Source: an uncultured Parafilimonas sp. (GTDB lineage Bacteria; Bacteroidota; Bacteroidia; Chitinophagales; Chitinophagaceae). Taken from it: 7,065 bases of DNA. A model generated the notes under the pieces. The model was not told where the DNA came from, did not search any database, and worked only from the letters and a program-made list of their open reading frames with translations. The DNA lies in the NCBI GenBank assembly GCA_937892395.1, contig CALAGJ010000179.1, positions 1 to 7,065 on the forward strand, in the 5' to 3' direction. A program made the position numbers and the translations under genes. This document shows positions 1 to 6,632 of the stretch, piece after piece (positions within the stretch are counted from its first letter, which is position 1; every line of letters begins with the position of its first letter).

Positions 1-233
1 AAAAACAGAAGATTTAGGACTAATACCTACCTAAAAGTGGTTCGTTAGTCAGAATATGAATTCAATAAGCAGCATATCGCTACTGCAGATAATATAAACC
101 GCATAATATTTTTTTAATAAAATGAATAATTAAGCACATCTTGCAATCACTCAAGTGAGCAATACATGTACTTTTCTAAATAAATGTCAACTCAGCCATC
201 ACTTCAACATTGACTGATGAATGAAAATAAAAA
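1..233. other. AT-rich stretch with no supported gene
   Basis: All forward frames entering from the left edge close within 48 bases (stops at 13-15, 32-34 and 46-48), and the reverse frames are also broken by stops in the first 60 bases. At most the last few codons of an upstream gene could lie here, and nothing identifies one. No tRNA-like fold, long repeat or strong terminator is visible. It is probably the spacer downstream of the minus-strand ORF that ends at 234. Confidence 0.6.
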
Positions 234-578
234 TTATGAGATTTGTTCAGGCGGCTTCAATGATTTTACCAAGTATCCTTTTGCAATGTTGCCACTTGTG
301 GTATGGCATTTTAAGGTTAAAAGTTCATAGGGCTCTAATGCGATGCGTGTTTTATCGCAAATCATATCACACATTTGGCCAGTTATCATTCGAATATCTG
401 AACTAGGTAAGGCATTTGAATTATTTGATTCAAAAATGAATGACGATAAAGTACAGCTACAGGGCGTATCTTCCACATTAAACACTGTTTGTAATGTGCA
501 ATATTCGTATTGAATCCATCTTGCACAGGCAGACATCAACAAAATGCTTATAAAAAATATAGAAATAAATTTACGCAC
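234..578 (-). CDS. possible small cysteine-rich lipoprotein, function unknown
   Basis: I do not recognise this 114-residue protein. Seen: a basic start (MRK), a hydrophobic stretch at residues 4-17 and a lipobox-like MSAC with Cys18, which would be lipidated by Lgt and cut by signal peptidase II. The 96 residues after Cys18 contain six further cysteines (27, 40, 42, 70, 74 and 91), a high density that could make disulfides in the periplasm. No acidic run follows Cys18, so the Bacteroidota surface-export signal for lipoproteins is not evident and a periplasm-facing position is more likely (inference). The start must be GTG at 578-576: an in-frame stop lies four codons upstream, the next in-frame ATG (residue 64) would lose the signal peptide, and the ATG at 583-581 is in another frame and soon hits a stop. 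It diverges from the DUF255 gene. A 61-residue forward ORF overlaps it but lacks comparable features. The non-ATG start and absence of a recognised family keep confidence moderate. Confidence 0.5.
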   Translation of the reverse strand: MRKFISIFFISILLMSACARWIQYEYCTLQTVFNVEDTPCSCTLSSFIFESNNSNALPSSDIRMITGQMCDMICDKTRIALEPYELLTLKCHTTSGNIAKGYLVKSLKPPEQIS

Positions 579-624
579 GCCATAAAATTAGTAGCTTATT
601 TATTCAAAAAAAAATCTTTATAAC

Positions 625-642
625 TTCATCAATTTCATCAAC
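625..642. repeat. two tandem 9-base units in the divergent spacer
   Basis: TTCATCAAT at 625-633 is followed directly by TTCATCAAC at 634-642, differing only in the last base. It lies between the two divergent genes, 30 to 47 bases before the start of the DUF255 gene. Position would suit a regulator site, but two short AT-rich units may arise by chance. No consensus Bacteroidota promoter is visible in this 93-base spacer on the plus strand, which contains no TTG there. Confidence 0.25.
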
Positions 643-671
643 CTTTACAGGATAAATATGTATTATAAAAA

Positions 672-2735
672 ATGAATCAAAAGAAACCAAATGACCTCAT
701 ACATAGCACAAGCCCATATTTGCAGCAGCATGCTTACAACCCAGTGGACTGGCATACATGGAGCACAAAGGCCCTTCAGCAATCAAAAGATGAAAACAAG
801 CCTATTCTTTTAAGTATCGGATATAGTGCTTGTCATTGGTGTCATGTAATGGAAAGAGAAAGCTTTGAAAATGAAGACACTGCTGCTATCATGAATGAGT
901 ATTTTATCAACATAAAAGTAGATAGAGAAGAAAGACCAGATTTAGATCATATTTATATGGATGCCTTGCAGGCAATGACCGGAAGCGGAGGATGGCCACT
1001 CAATATATTTCTAACTCCAAATCTTCAGCCATTTTATGGAGGTACTTATTTTCCACCGATAGCAGCATATAACCGAAAAAGCTGGCGTGAAATTTTATAT
1101 CTCGTAAAAAATGCCTACGAAAAAAGAAAAGATGAAGTAGAAGAGCAGGCCGCCCACCTGATTGAATATCTTAATAACGCCAACAAAAGCAACTCGGTAA
1201 ATATTTCAGAAGACTCCAAATTTTTCACAAAAGAAAAAATGCTCCAAATAGCCCAGCAAATGCTCCATCAAGCAGATACATTTTGGGGCGGATTTGGCAA
1301 TGCGCCTAAGTTTCCACAAACTTTCTCATTGCAATTTTTACTGCAGATTTACTATCATACCGGCATGGAGCCAGCACTTCATCATGCAATACTAAGTTTG
1401 GACAAAATGTACATGGGGGGTATATATGATCATATAGGCGGAGGCTTTGCAAGATATAGCACAGATACAGAATGGTTGGCACCACATTTTGAAAAAATGC
1501 TGTATGATAATGCTCTGTTGCTTGGCATTTATGCAGATGCGTATAAAATCACAAAAAATAAAAATTATAAAAGAGTAATTGAAGAAACAATCACATATTC
1601 ACTACGTGAAATGCAGGATCCACTCGGATATTTTTATAGTGCGTTAGATGCAGATAGTGAAGGTGTAGAAGGAAAATTCTATACTTGGTCATTTGAAGAA
1701 GTGCATCAATTGCTTCAAGCAGATGCAGATTTGTTTTGTGCTGTTTATGACATTAGCCCTACGGGCAATTGGGAGAATACTAACATACCCAGGCTGCTAC
1801 AACCCATTGTCGATCAAGCAGCAACATTTAATCTGACCGAAGCAGTATGGCAAGAAAAAATTTCATTAGCTAAAGAAAAATTATTACATGTTAGAAATGC
1901 ACGTATAAGACCACTTATTGATGATAAAATTTTACTCAACTGGAATGCAATGATGATATCCGCCTTGTGTAAATCTGCCACAGCACTTCAAAATACGGAG
2001 TGGATCATCTTGGCTGAAAAAACATGGTCTGCATTACATGAAAATTTATATCAAGAAGGTGATTGGTTTCATAGTTACAAAGAAGGTCAGAAAGGACATC
2101 AAGCATTCTTAGATGACTATGCATTGCTGGCAGAGGCAGGCTTACAACTTTTTTACTGTACAGGAAGTATGGATTATTTAAATGAAGTGAAGCAGCTTAT
2201 TGAAAAAGTAATTCATACATTTGACACACCAGATCAGCTCATGTATTATTTCACAGACAAGCGTGCTGATGATGTTATCATCAGAAAAAAAGAAGTGTAT
2301 GATGGAGCTACCGCATCGGGCAATAGTACAATGGCCAATGTATTATGGCAGGTAGGAATATTGCTTAACAATACTGCCTGGCAAGAGCGTGCAAAAGCCA
2401 TGACCTTAAGTATTTCAAAATTAATACATCAGTATCCAAACTCGTTTGGTTTATGGTCAAGCGTTGCCTTAAAGATGACCATGCCCACTGCCGAAGTAGC
2501 AATCGTAGGAAACGCGTATAAAGAAAAGCTCATTGAATTGCAAAACTATTTTTTTCCACATTTAATACTGCATGGCGCAAAAAAATCGGACAAAATATTT
2601 CCCTTATTAGCCGAAAAAGAAAGAGAAAGTGATGCTACATTAATATATGTATGTAGTAACTATAAATGCCTCAAACCTGTTGATAGTGCAGCATTGGCTG
2701 CTACAATGATACAAGCGGAAAAAGATATTTTTTAA
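672..2735 (+). CDS. YyaL/SPATA20-family protein (DUF255 thioredoxin-like domain plus six-hairpin domain)
   Basis: Full-length member, 687 residues, of the widely conserved family that includes Bacillus subtilis YyaL and mammalian SPATA20. The N-terminal thioredoxin-like domain (about residues 5-165) shows the family hallmarks: SPYLQQHAYNPVDW at 14-27, the CHWC redox-type motif at Cys54-Cys57, VDREERPD at 83-90 and GGWPLNIFLTP at 106-116. The rest is an alpha/alpha-barrel of the six-hairpin glycosidase type with signature segments GGFGNAPKFPQ (206-216), a GGIYDHIGGGFARYS block (249-263), SALDADSEGVEGKFYTW (323-339), DDKILLNWNAMM (417-428) and DGATASGNSTMANVLWQ (544-560). A C-terminal Cys661/Cys666 pair lies in the typical YVCSNYKC context. 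There is no signal peptide, so it should be cytoplasmic. The biochemical role of the family is not settled; disulfide chemistry or sugar binding is only suggested by the folds. The ATG at 672 gives the conserved N-terminus. No Shine-Dalgarno is seen. A five-codon ORF at 658-675 ends in a TGA overlapping this start, probably by chance. A likely terminator follows, so the gene seems to be transcribed apart from gldK. Confidence 0.93.
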   Translation: MNQKKPNDLIHSTSPYLQQHAYNPVDWHTWSTKALQQSKDENKPILLSIGYSACHWCHVMERESFENEDTAAIMNEYFINIKVDREERPDLDHIYMDALQAMTGSGGWPLNIFLTPNLQPFYGGTYFPPIAAYNRKSWREILYLVKNAYEKRKDEVEEQAAHLIEYLNNANKSNSVNISEDSKFFTKEKMLQIAQQMLHQADTFWGGFGNAPKFPQTFSLQFLLQIYYHTGMEPALHHAILSLDKMYMGGIYDHIGGGFARYSTDTEWLAPHFEKMLYDNALLLGIYADAYKITKNKNYKRVIEETITYSLREMQDPLGYFYSALDADSEGVEGKFYTWSFEEVHQLLQADADLFCAVYDISPTGNWENTNIPRLLQPIVDQAATFNLTEAVWQEKISLAKEKLLHVRNARIRPLIDDKILLNWNAMMISALCKSATALQNTEWIILAEKTWSALHENLYQEGDWFHSYKEGQKGHQAFLDDYALLAEAGLQLFYCTGSMDYLNEVKQLIEKVIHTFDTPDQLMYYFTDKRADDVIIRKKEVYDGATASGNSTMANVLWQVGILLNNTAWQERAKAMTLSISKLIHQYPNSFGLWSSVALKMTMPTAEVAIVGNAYKEKLIELQNYFFPHLILHGAKKSDKIFPLLAEKERESDATLIYVCSNYKCLKPVDSAALAATMIQAEKDIF

Positions 2736-2736
2736 T

Positions 2737-2769
2737 CAGGCACAATAATTAAAATTGACCTGCGTTTTT
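2737..2769 (+). terminator. weak intrinsic terminator after the DUF255 gene
   Basis: One base after the stop codon, CAGG (2737-2740) can pair with CCTG (2759-2762), and inside it CAAT (2743-2746) with ATTG (2754-2757). This leaves a 7-base loop and a small 2/1 internal bulge, with TTTTT at 2765-2769 two bases beyond the stem. Eight pairs with an internal bulge are weak, but placement just after the gene and before a separate promoter fits termination. Confidence 0.4.
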
Positions 2770-2818
2770 AAGGGTTTCAAAATAGTATTAAATGTTGTGA
2801 ATCTGTTATTTGTAAAAC

Positions 2819-2848
2819 TTGGATGGTGTTTTCAAATAGCTACATTTG
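2819..2848 (+). promoter_or_regulatory. Bacteroidota-type promoter ahead of gldK
   Basis: TTG at 2819-2821 (the -33 element) is followed after exactly 19 bases by TACATTTG at 2841-2848, a full match to the TAnnTTTG -7 element used by the primary sigma factor of Bacteroidota. Transcription would begin near 2853-2856, leaving a leader of about 25 bases before the gldK ATG at 2879. No equally good match was seen in the gldK-gldL or gldL-gldM gaps, so this is the likely promoter for the whole gldKLMN unit. The motif match is direct; start site and operon extent are inferred. Confidence 0.65.
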
Positions 2849-2878
2849 CCAGCAATATTTAAATTTTAAAAGATAAGG

Positions 2879-4186
2879 ATGAAAAACCGGACCTTTTTGA
2901 TTGGACTAATTTTTTTACTTAACACTGTACTACTAAGTAGTTGTGGCTCAGGCTCCAAACAGGTAGCCTCAAAATCCAACTCAAAATCAAAAACATCAGA
3001 TGGTCAGTTGCATGGTGTAGCTCCATCATCAAGAGGTAGCATGGGTAGGCCTTATGGCATGGTGTACATACCGCCCGGCACATTTCACATGGGACCAAGT
3101 GATGAAGATGTAAATTACAACTACACTGCACGCAACAAATCTGTTTCTATCAATGGATTTTGGATGGATGCCACAGAAGTTACAAATAATGAATATCGAC
3201 AGTTTGTACAATGGGTTAGAGATTCTTTGGCAGCAGTTGAATTAGGATATTTTAAAACAAGTAGCAACGGTGATACTGCTGTTGATTGGAAAAAAGCAGC
3301 GGGCATCAAATGGGGTGATAGTAAAACCTTAGAGAAAATGAGTAATATCATTTTAGCTCCTGATAACCGAATTTATGGTCGTATGGAATTGGACCCCGAT
3401 AAAATACTTTTTAGTGTACAGGGTTTCAACTTAAAAGATGCAGCAAAGAGAGAAAATGCCGGCAAACCCCGCAAAGATTTTATGTATAGATACAACATGA
3501 AAGTTTATCCTGATACATTATGCTGGATGCGTGATTTCTCATATTCATATAATGAGCCAATGACTAAAAGATATTATTCCCATCCTTCTTATGGTAATTA
3601 CCCTGTTGTAGGGGTTAGTTGGAAACAAGCAGTAGCATTCTGCCATTGGAGGTCAAAATATCTAAACGACTATTTAAGTAAAGCAAAAAAAGCACAGGAG
3701 AGTGATTACAGATTACCTACTGAAGCAGAGTGGGAGTATGCAGCAAGAGGTGGTCGTAGCCAAAGTATGTACCCATGGGGTAATTATTATCCACGAAATA
3801 AAAAAGGCTGCCTAATGGCAAACTTTAAACCTGGAAGGGGAAATTATCCGGAAGATGGCGGATTTTACACTGTAAAGGCAGATTCTTACTGGCCAAATGA
3901 TTTCAACTTATACAATATGTCAGGCAATGTAGCAGAATGGACAAGTTCCTATTTCTATGAAGGGGCTTATAATTTTCAGCACGACATGAATCCTGATATA
4001 CAGTGGAATGCTTTGGATTCTGATCCTCCACGCATGAAGCGCAAAGTAGTACGTGGTGGCAGTTGGAAAGATGTAGGCTTTTTCCTACAAACCAGCACCA
4101 GGCAATATGAGTATCAAGACACTACAAAATCTTATATAGGATTCCGTTGTGTTATTGACTTACCAGCATCTTTCGTAAAAAAATAG
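2879..4186 (+). CDS. gldK: GldK, type IX secretion / gliding lipoprotein (PorK-like)
   Basis: Lipoprotein of the type IX secretion system that, in the studied systems, forms an outer-membrane-anchored periplasmic ring with GldN. Residues 1-21 are a lipoprotein signal ending in the lipobox LSSC, with lipidation at Cys22, then a Ser/Lys-rich linker to about residue 55. No acidic run follows the cysteine, consistent with facing the periplasm. The rest is a formylglycine-generating-enzyme/SUMF1-like domain: GMVYIPPGTFHMG (60-72), DATEVTNNEYRQF (97-109), YPVVGVSWKQAVAFCHW (241-257), YRLPTEAEWEYAARGG (277-292), NMSGNVAEW (346-354) and RGGSW (392-396), closing with GFRC (421-424). A long insert (about 115-240) between the first and later blocks is usual for GldK. 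The two catalytic, copper-binding cysteines that follow RGGSW in true FGE enzymes are replaced here (Asp398, Leu403), so it should be structural rather than enzymatic. The related GldJ has a similar fold but is larger; the downstream gldL favours GldK. The start is set by the signal peptide. Confidence 0.93.
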   Translation: MKNRTFLIGLIFLLNTVLLSSCGSGSKQVASKSNSKSKTSDGQLHGVAPSSRGSMGRPYGMVYIPPGTFHMGPSDEDVNYNYTARNKSVSINGFWMDATEVTNNEYRQFVQWVRDSLAAVELGYFKTSSNGDTAVDWKKAAGIKWGDSKTLEKMSNIILAPDNRIYGRMELDPDKILFSVQGFNLKDAAKRENAGKPRKDFMYRYNMKVYPDTLCWMRDFSYSYNEPMTKRYYSHPSYGNYPVVGVSWKQAVAFCHWRSKYLNDYLSKAKKAQESDYRLPTEAEWEYAARGGRSQSMYPWGNYYPRNKKGCLMANFKPGRGNYPEDGGFYTVKADSYWPNDFNLYNMSGNVAEWTSSYFYEGAYNFQHDMNPDIQWNALDSDPPRMKRKVVRGGSWKDVGFFLQTSTRQYEYQDTTKSYIGFRCVIDLPASFVKK

Positions 4187-4271
4187 TTTTTAAAAAGCAA
4201 TTTATTTAGAGCAAATCACTCAATTAATATCCATTCATTTATCTTATAAAATCAAAAGAAACAAATAAATT

Positions 4272-5039
4272 ATGGCAGCAGCAATTCCACCAAAAGTAAG
4301 CCGTCTCGTTGATATTTTTGTATCTGTAGGTGCCGCAGTAGTTATATGGGGCGCACTACAAAAACTTTTGCATACCCCAAGTGCAGACATGTTTCTTAAA
4401 ATTGGTTTATCTACAGAAGCATTAATATTTTTGGCCTATGGAGTTTTGTATATGATTTATCCAGCGGTTGATGATCATCATGTGAAGCCCGCTTCAGTAT
4501 CTTCAGCAGGATCACCAGCATTAGGAAGTATGGAGAAAATGCTAAAAGAAGCTGATATCACTCCTGCAAATCTTGGCAAATTGAGCGAAGGTTTTCAAAA
4601 ACTGGGTGCTACTGTAAACAATCTGGGAGATATAAGTGATATAGTAAAAAACTCCAATTCATTTGGTGCAAAAACAAAAGAAGCTGCCGATGTTTTAGAC
4701 AATGCCAAAAATGCTTTTGCTGTAATGGCTAATTCTGCTGATTCATTTAATAATGCTTCTACTGGTGCTACAAAATTTCATGAGCAGGTGCAAGTACTCA
4801 CAAAAAATCTTTCTTCTCTTAATACCATTTATGAGTTGGAATTGCAAGAAAGTAATAATCACCTAAAAGCTTTAAATCAGTTTTATGGCAAATTGGCTCA
4901 GGCTTCTGCTGCTATGACAACAACTGCAGATGATGCACAAAAAGCCAAAGACCAAATTTCAGCATTAGCTGGCAATTTGAGTAAGCTTAATACAATTTAT
5001 GGTAATATGATTTCTGCTATGTCTGGTGGTGGCAGATAG
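4272..5039 (+). CDS. gldL: GldL, inner-membrane motor subunit of the type IX secretion system
   Basis: GldL forms, with GldM, the inner-membrane proton-driven motor that powers type IX secretion and gliding; known structures show five GldL around two GldM. This 255-residue protein has two membrane helices, about 13-33 and 44-63, joined by a short loop. Residues known to matter in Flavobacterium johnsoniae GldL appear: the GALxKxxH segment with Lys31 and His34 at the end of helix 1, and Glu49 inside helix 2 in the context GLSTEALIF. Glu49 is the key protonatable residue. The remainder (about 70-255) is a polar, helical cytoplasmic tail with coiled-coil character. It carries the motif NLSxLNTIY twice, at 179-187 and 235-243. 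Length lies between F. johnsoniae GldL (about 215) and Porphyromonas PorL (about 309). It follows gldK after 85 bases with no visible promoter, and its leader is A-rich without a Shine-Dalgarno, as is normal in this phylum. Confidence 0.92.
   Translation: MAAAIPPKVSRLVDIFVSVGAAVVIWGALQKLLHTPSADMFLKIGLSTEALIFLAYGVLYMIYPAVDDHHVKPASVSSAGSPALGSMEKMLKEADITPANLGKLSEGFQKLGATVNNLGDISDIVKNSNSFGAKTKEAADVLDNAKNAFAVMANSADSFNNASTGATKFHEQVQVLTKNLSSLNTIYELELQESNNHLKALNQFYGKLAQASAAMTTTADDAQKAKDQISALAGNLSKLNTIYGNMISAMSGGGR
4806..4832 (+). repeat. first copy of the NLSxLNTIY motif in the GldL tail
   Basis: Codes for GldL residues 179-187 (NLSSLNTIY). Eight of nine residues match the second copy at 4974-5000, but several codons differ, so the protein motif, not the DNA, is conserved. 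It lies in the predicted cytoplasmic helical tail. Confidence 0.6.
4974..5000 (+). repeat. second copy of the NLSxLNTIY motif in the GldL tail
   Basis: Codes for GldL residues 235-243 (NLSKLNTIY), 56 residues after the first copy and just before the Gly-rich C-terminus. This copy differs in using Lys for Ser and is followed by GNMISAM rather than ELELQES. Confidence 0.6.
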
Positions 5040-5096
5040 TATAATCCCCTAATTAATTTTAATTTGTATTAATCTTATCCTAAATAAAAAATAGTC

Positions 5097-6626
5097 ATGG
5101 CATTACCAAAGGAGCCGCGGCAGAAAATGATAAATATCATGTATTTAGTGCTTACTGCACTACTTGCACTGAATGTTTCTGCAGAAATTATAAACGCATT
5201 TAAAGTGGTTGACCAAAGCTTAAGTAGAGCGAGGACAACCATTGATGAAAAGAATAAATTAATTTTCAATTCATTTGATGAAAAATTAAAAGATCCAGAA
5301 ACTGCCGAAAGGGCAGCAAAATGGCAAGCAAAAGCATTAGATGCTAAAAAGCTATCAGATGATATGATGGCATATATTGAAAATATAAAGCTGGAGATTC
5401 AAAAAGAAGCAGGGCTTATTGCTGGAGACGAACACTCTATGAAAGAAGATGATTTGGATGCTGCAACCCGAGTGCTTACTGATCCCACAACAAATAAAGG
5501 GGAAGAGCTTAGAAAAAAACTTATAGAGTTCAAGAAAAATCTTTTAGCGATAGACAGTAGTATTGCTCTGGAATACCTCAATAGTTTGCCCATTAATACA
5601 GATCCTATTACTTCAAGTAACGAAACATCTCAAAAGGAATGGGCAATGGGTTATTTCCATATGACACCTACTGTTGCTGCGCTTACCATACTGAGTAAAT
5701 TTGAAAATGACGTAAAGAATAGTGAGGCAATGATTATAGATGCCTGTCATAGAAAAGTAGGAGAGGTGCAAGTGGTGTATGACGCATTTCAGGCATTTGC
5801 AGGAACAAACTCTTTGTATTTGATGCCTGGTCAGGAATTACAAATAACTGCCGGAGTTGGTGCCTTCAGCAGCAAATCAAAACCCAATATCAGTATTGAC
5901 GGTGCTGGCATGGCTCTAAATGCAGAAGGGGTGGCTGAATATAAAACAACTGTTGGTGGTCCAGGTTCTTATACTAAAACGGTAAGAATTTCGTTTACAA
6001 AACCAGACGGAAGTACTGGCACTGCGGATAAGGTGATTAATTATACAGTTGGTTCACCTACCGGAGCAAGTGTAAGTGCGGATGCTGTAAAAGTTTTGTA
6101 CGTGGGTTTAGACAATCCCCTTACTGTAAATGGTGGAAATGTAGGTGATGAAAAGGTTTCAGCCTCCATGACCAATGGCTCTCTTACAAAAACAGGTGCC
6201 GGAAAATATATAGCACGCCCTGCCAGATCGGGAACAAATGCTGTAATAACGGTGGTGGCGGATGGAAAACCTACACCTTTTGAATTTAGAGTTAAAGACG
6301 TGCCAGATCCTATTGCTAAAGTGGGAAATAATAAAGGTGGTAGAATGCCAGTAAATGAGTTTAAAGCTCAGGCAGGCGTAAGAGCAGATCTTGAAAACTT
6401 TGTATTTGAAGGTGTAAAGTTTTCAGTCACCTCTTTTACAATCGTATTTACAGGAGCAGGTTTTACAACCTTAGCTTATGATGAAGTATCTGGAAATACT
6501 TTTAATAGTGTAAGAAGCTTAATTGAAAAATGTAAACCGGGTAGCACAGTTACTATAGATGAAATAAATGCGTCTGGACCCGGCGGTACAAGGGAAATAC
6601 CTCCAATTGTTTTTAATTTATATTAA
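5097..6626 (+). CDS. gldM: GldM, inner-membrane/periplasmic shaft of the type IX secretion motor
   Basis: GldM is the central rotor/shaft: a dimer with one membrane helix per subunit inside the GldL pentamer and a long periplasmic part reaching the GldK/GldN ring. The N-terminus has the family hallmark PRQKMINIMYLVLTALLAL (residues 7-25) followed by NVSAEIINAF (26-35); Arg8 lies in the short cytoplasmic end and the membrane helix spans about 12-28. By comparison with known GldM/PorM structures, the periplasmic region should contain a helical D1 (about 35-225), then three beta-rich domains: D2 (about 230-318), D3 (about 322-400) and D4 (about 402-509). D4 shows the typical GGRMPVNEFKAQ segment (414-425). 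The length of 509 residues is near the family norm. It begins 57 bases after gldL and ends 6 bases before gldN, in line with one transcript. The ATG at 5097 gives the complete conserved N-terminus; no Shine-Dalgarno is present. Confidence 0.94.
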   Translation: MALPKEPRQKMINIMYLVLTALLALNVSAEIINAFKVVDQSLSRARTTIDEKNKLIFNSFDEKLKDPETAERAAKWQAKALDAKKLSDDMMAYIENIKLEIQKEAGLIAGDEHSMKEDDLDAATRVLTDPTTNKGEELRKKLIEFKKNLLAIDSSIALEYLNSLPINTDPITSSNETSQKEWAMGYFHMTPTVAALTILSKFENDVKNSEAMIIDACHRKVGEVQVVYDAFQAFAGTNSLYLMPGQELQITAGVGAFSSKSKPNISIDGAGMALNAEGVAEYKTTVGGPGSYTKTVRISFTKPDGSTGTADKVINYTVGSPTGASVSADAVKVLYVGLDNPLTVNGGNVGDEKVSASMTNGSLTKTGAGKYIARPARSGTNAVITVVADGKPTPFEFRVKDVPDPIAKVGNNKGGRMPVNEFKAQAGVRADLENFVFEGVKFSVTSFTIVFTGAGFTTLAYDEVSGNTFNSVRSLIEKCKPGSTVTIDEINASGPGGTREIPPIVFNLY

Positions 6627-6632
6627 TTTCTG

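Noticed and set aside
1..48. Possible C-terminal tail of a gene entering from the left edge
   Set aside because: The open stretches are only 10 to 15 codons and have no identifiable sequence, so no partial gene can be supported.
187..215. GTCAA/TTGAC inverted repeat past the end of the minus-strand ORF as a terminator
   Set aside because: Only five base pairs around a long loop of about 19 bases, with no clean T-run on the minus strand.
221..406. Forward ORF of 61 codons in the left part of the window
   Set aside because: It lies opposite the lipoprotein-like ORF, has no recognisable domain or clean signal peptide, and has no good upstream promoter.
658..675. Five-codon ORF whose TGA overlaps the ATG of the DUF255 gene
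   Set aside because: It could look like a leader peptide, but in AT-rich DNA an overlapping ATGA is common and the short peptide (MYYKK) shows no attenuation logic.
2919..3351. Three overlapping reverse-strand ORFs inside gldK
   Set aside because: They are antisense shadows of a clearly coding gene, with no signal, domain or promoter of their own.
4170..4197. Hairpin spanning the gldK stop codon (CTTT/AAAG and TAAAAA/TTTTTA around a 5-base loop)
   Set aside because: The stem is almost all A-T and no T-run follows it, so it is not an intrinsic terminator; similar folds are expected in such AT-rich sequence.
5040..5096. TTAATTTG in the gldL-gldM gap as a separate promoter for gldM
   Set aside because: It has one mismatch to TAnnTTTG and no TTG at the right distance upstream; read-through from the gldK promoter is simpler.
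5075..5593. Reverse-strand ORFs of 64 codons inside and just before gldM
   Set aside because: These are shadows of the strongly conserved gldM coding sequence. The hydrophobic stretch in one arises from the antisense of the GldM region.
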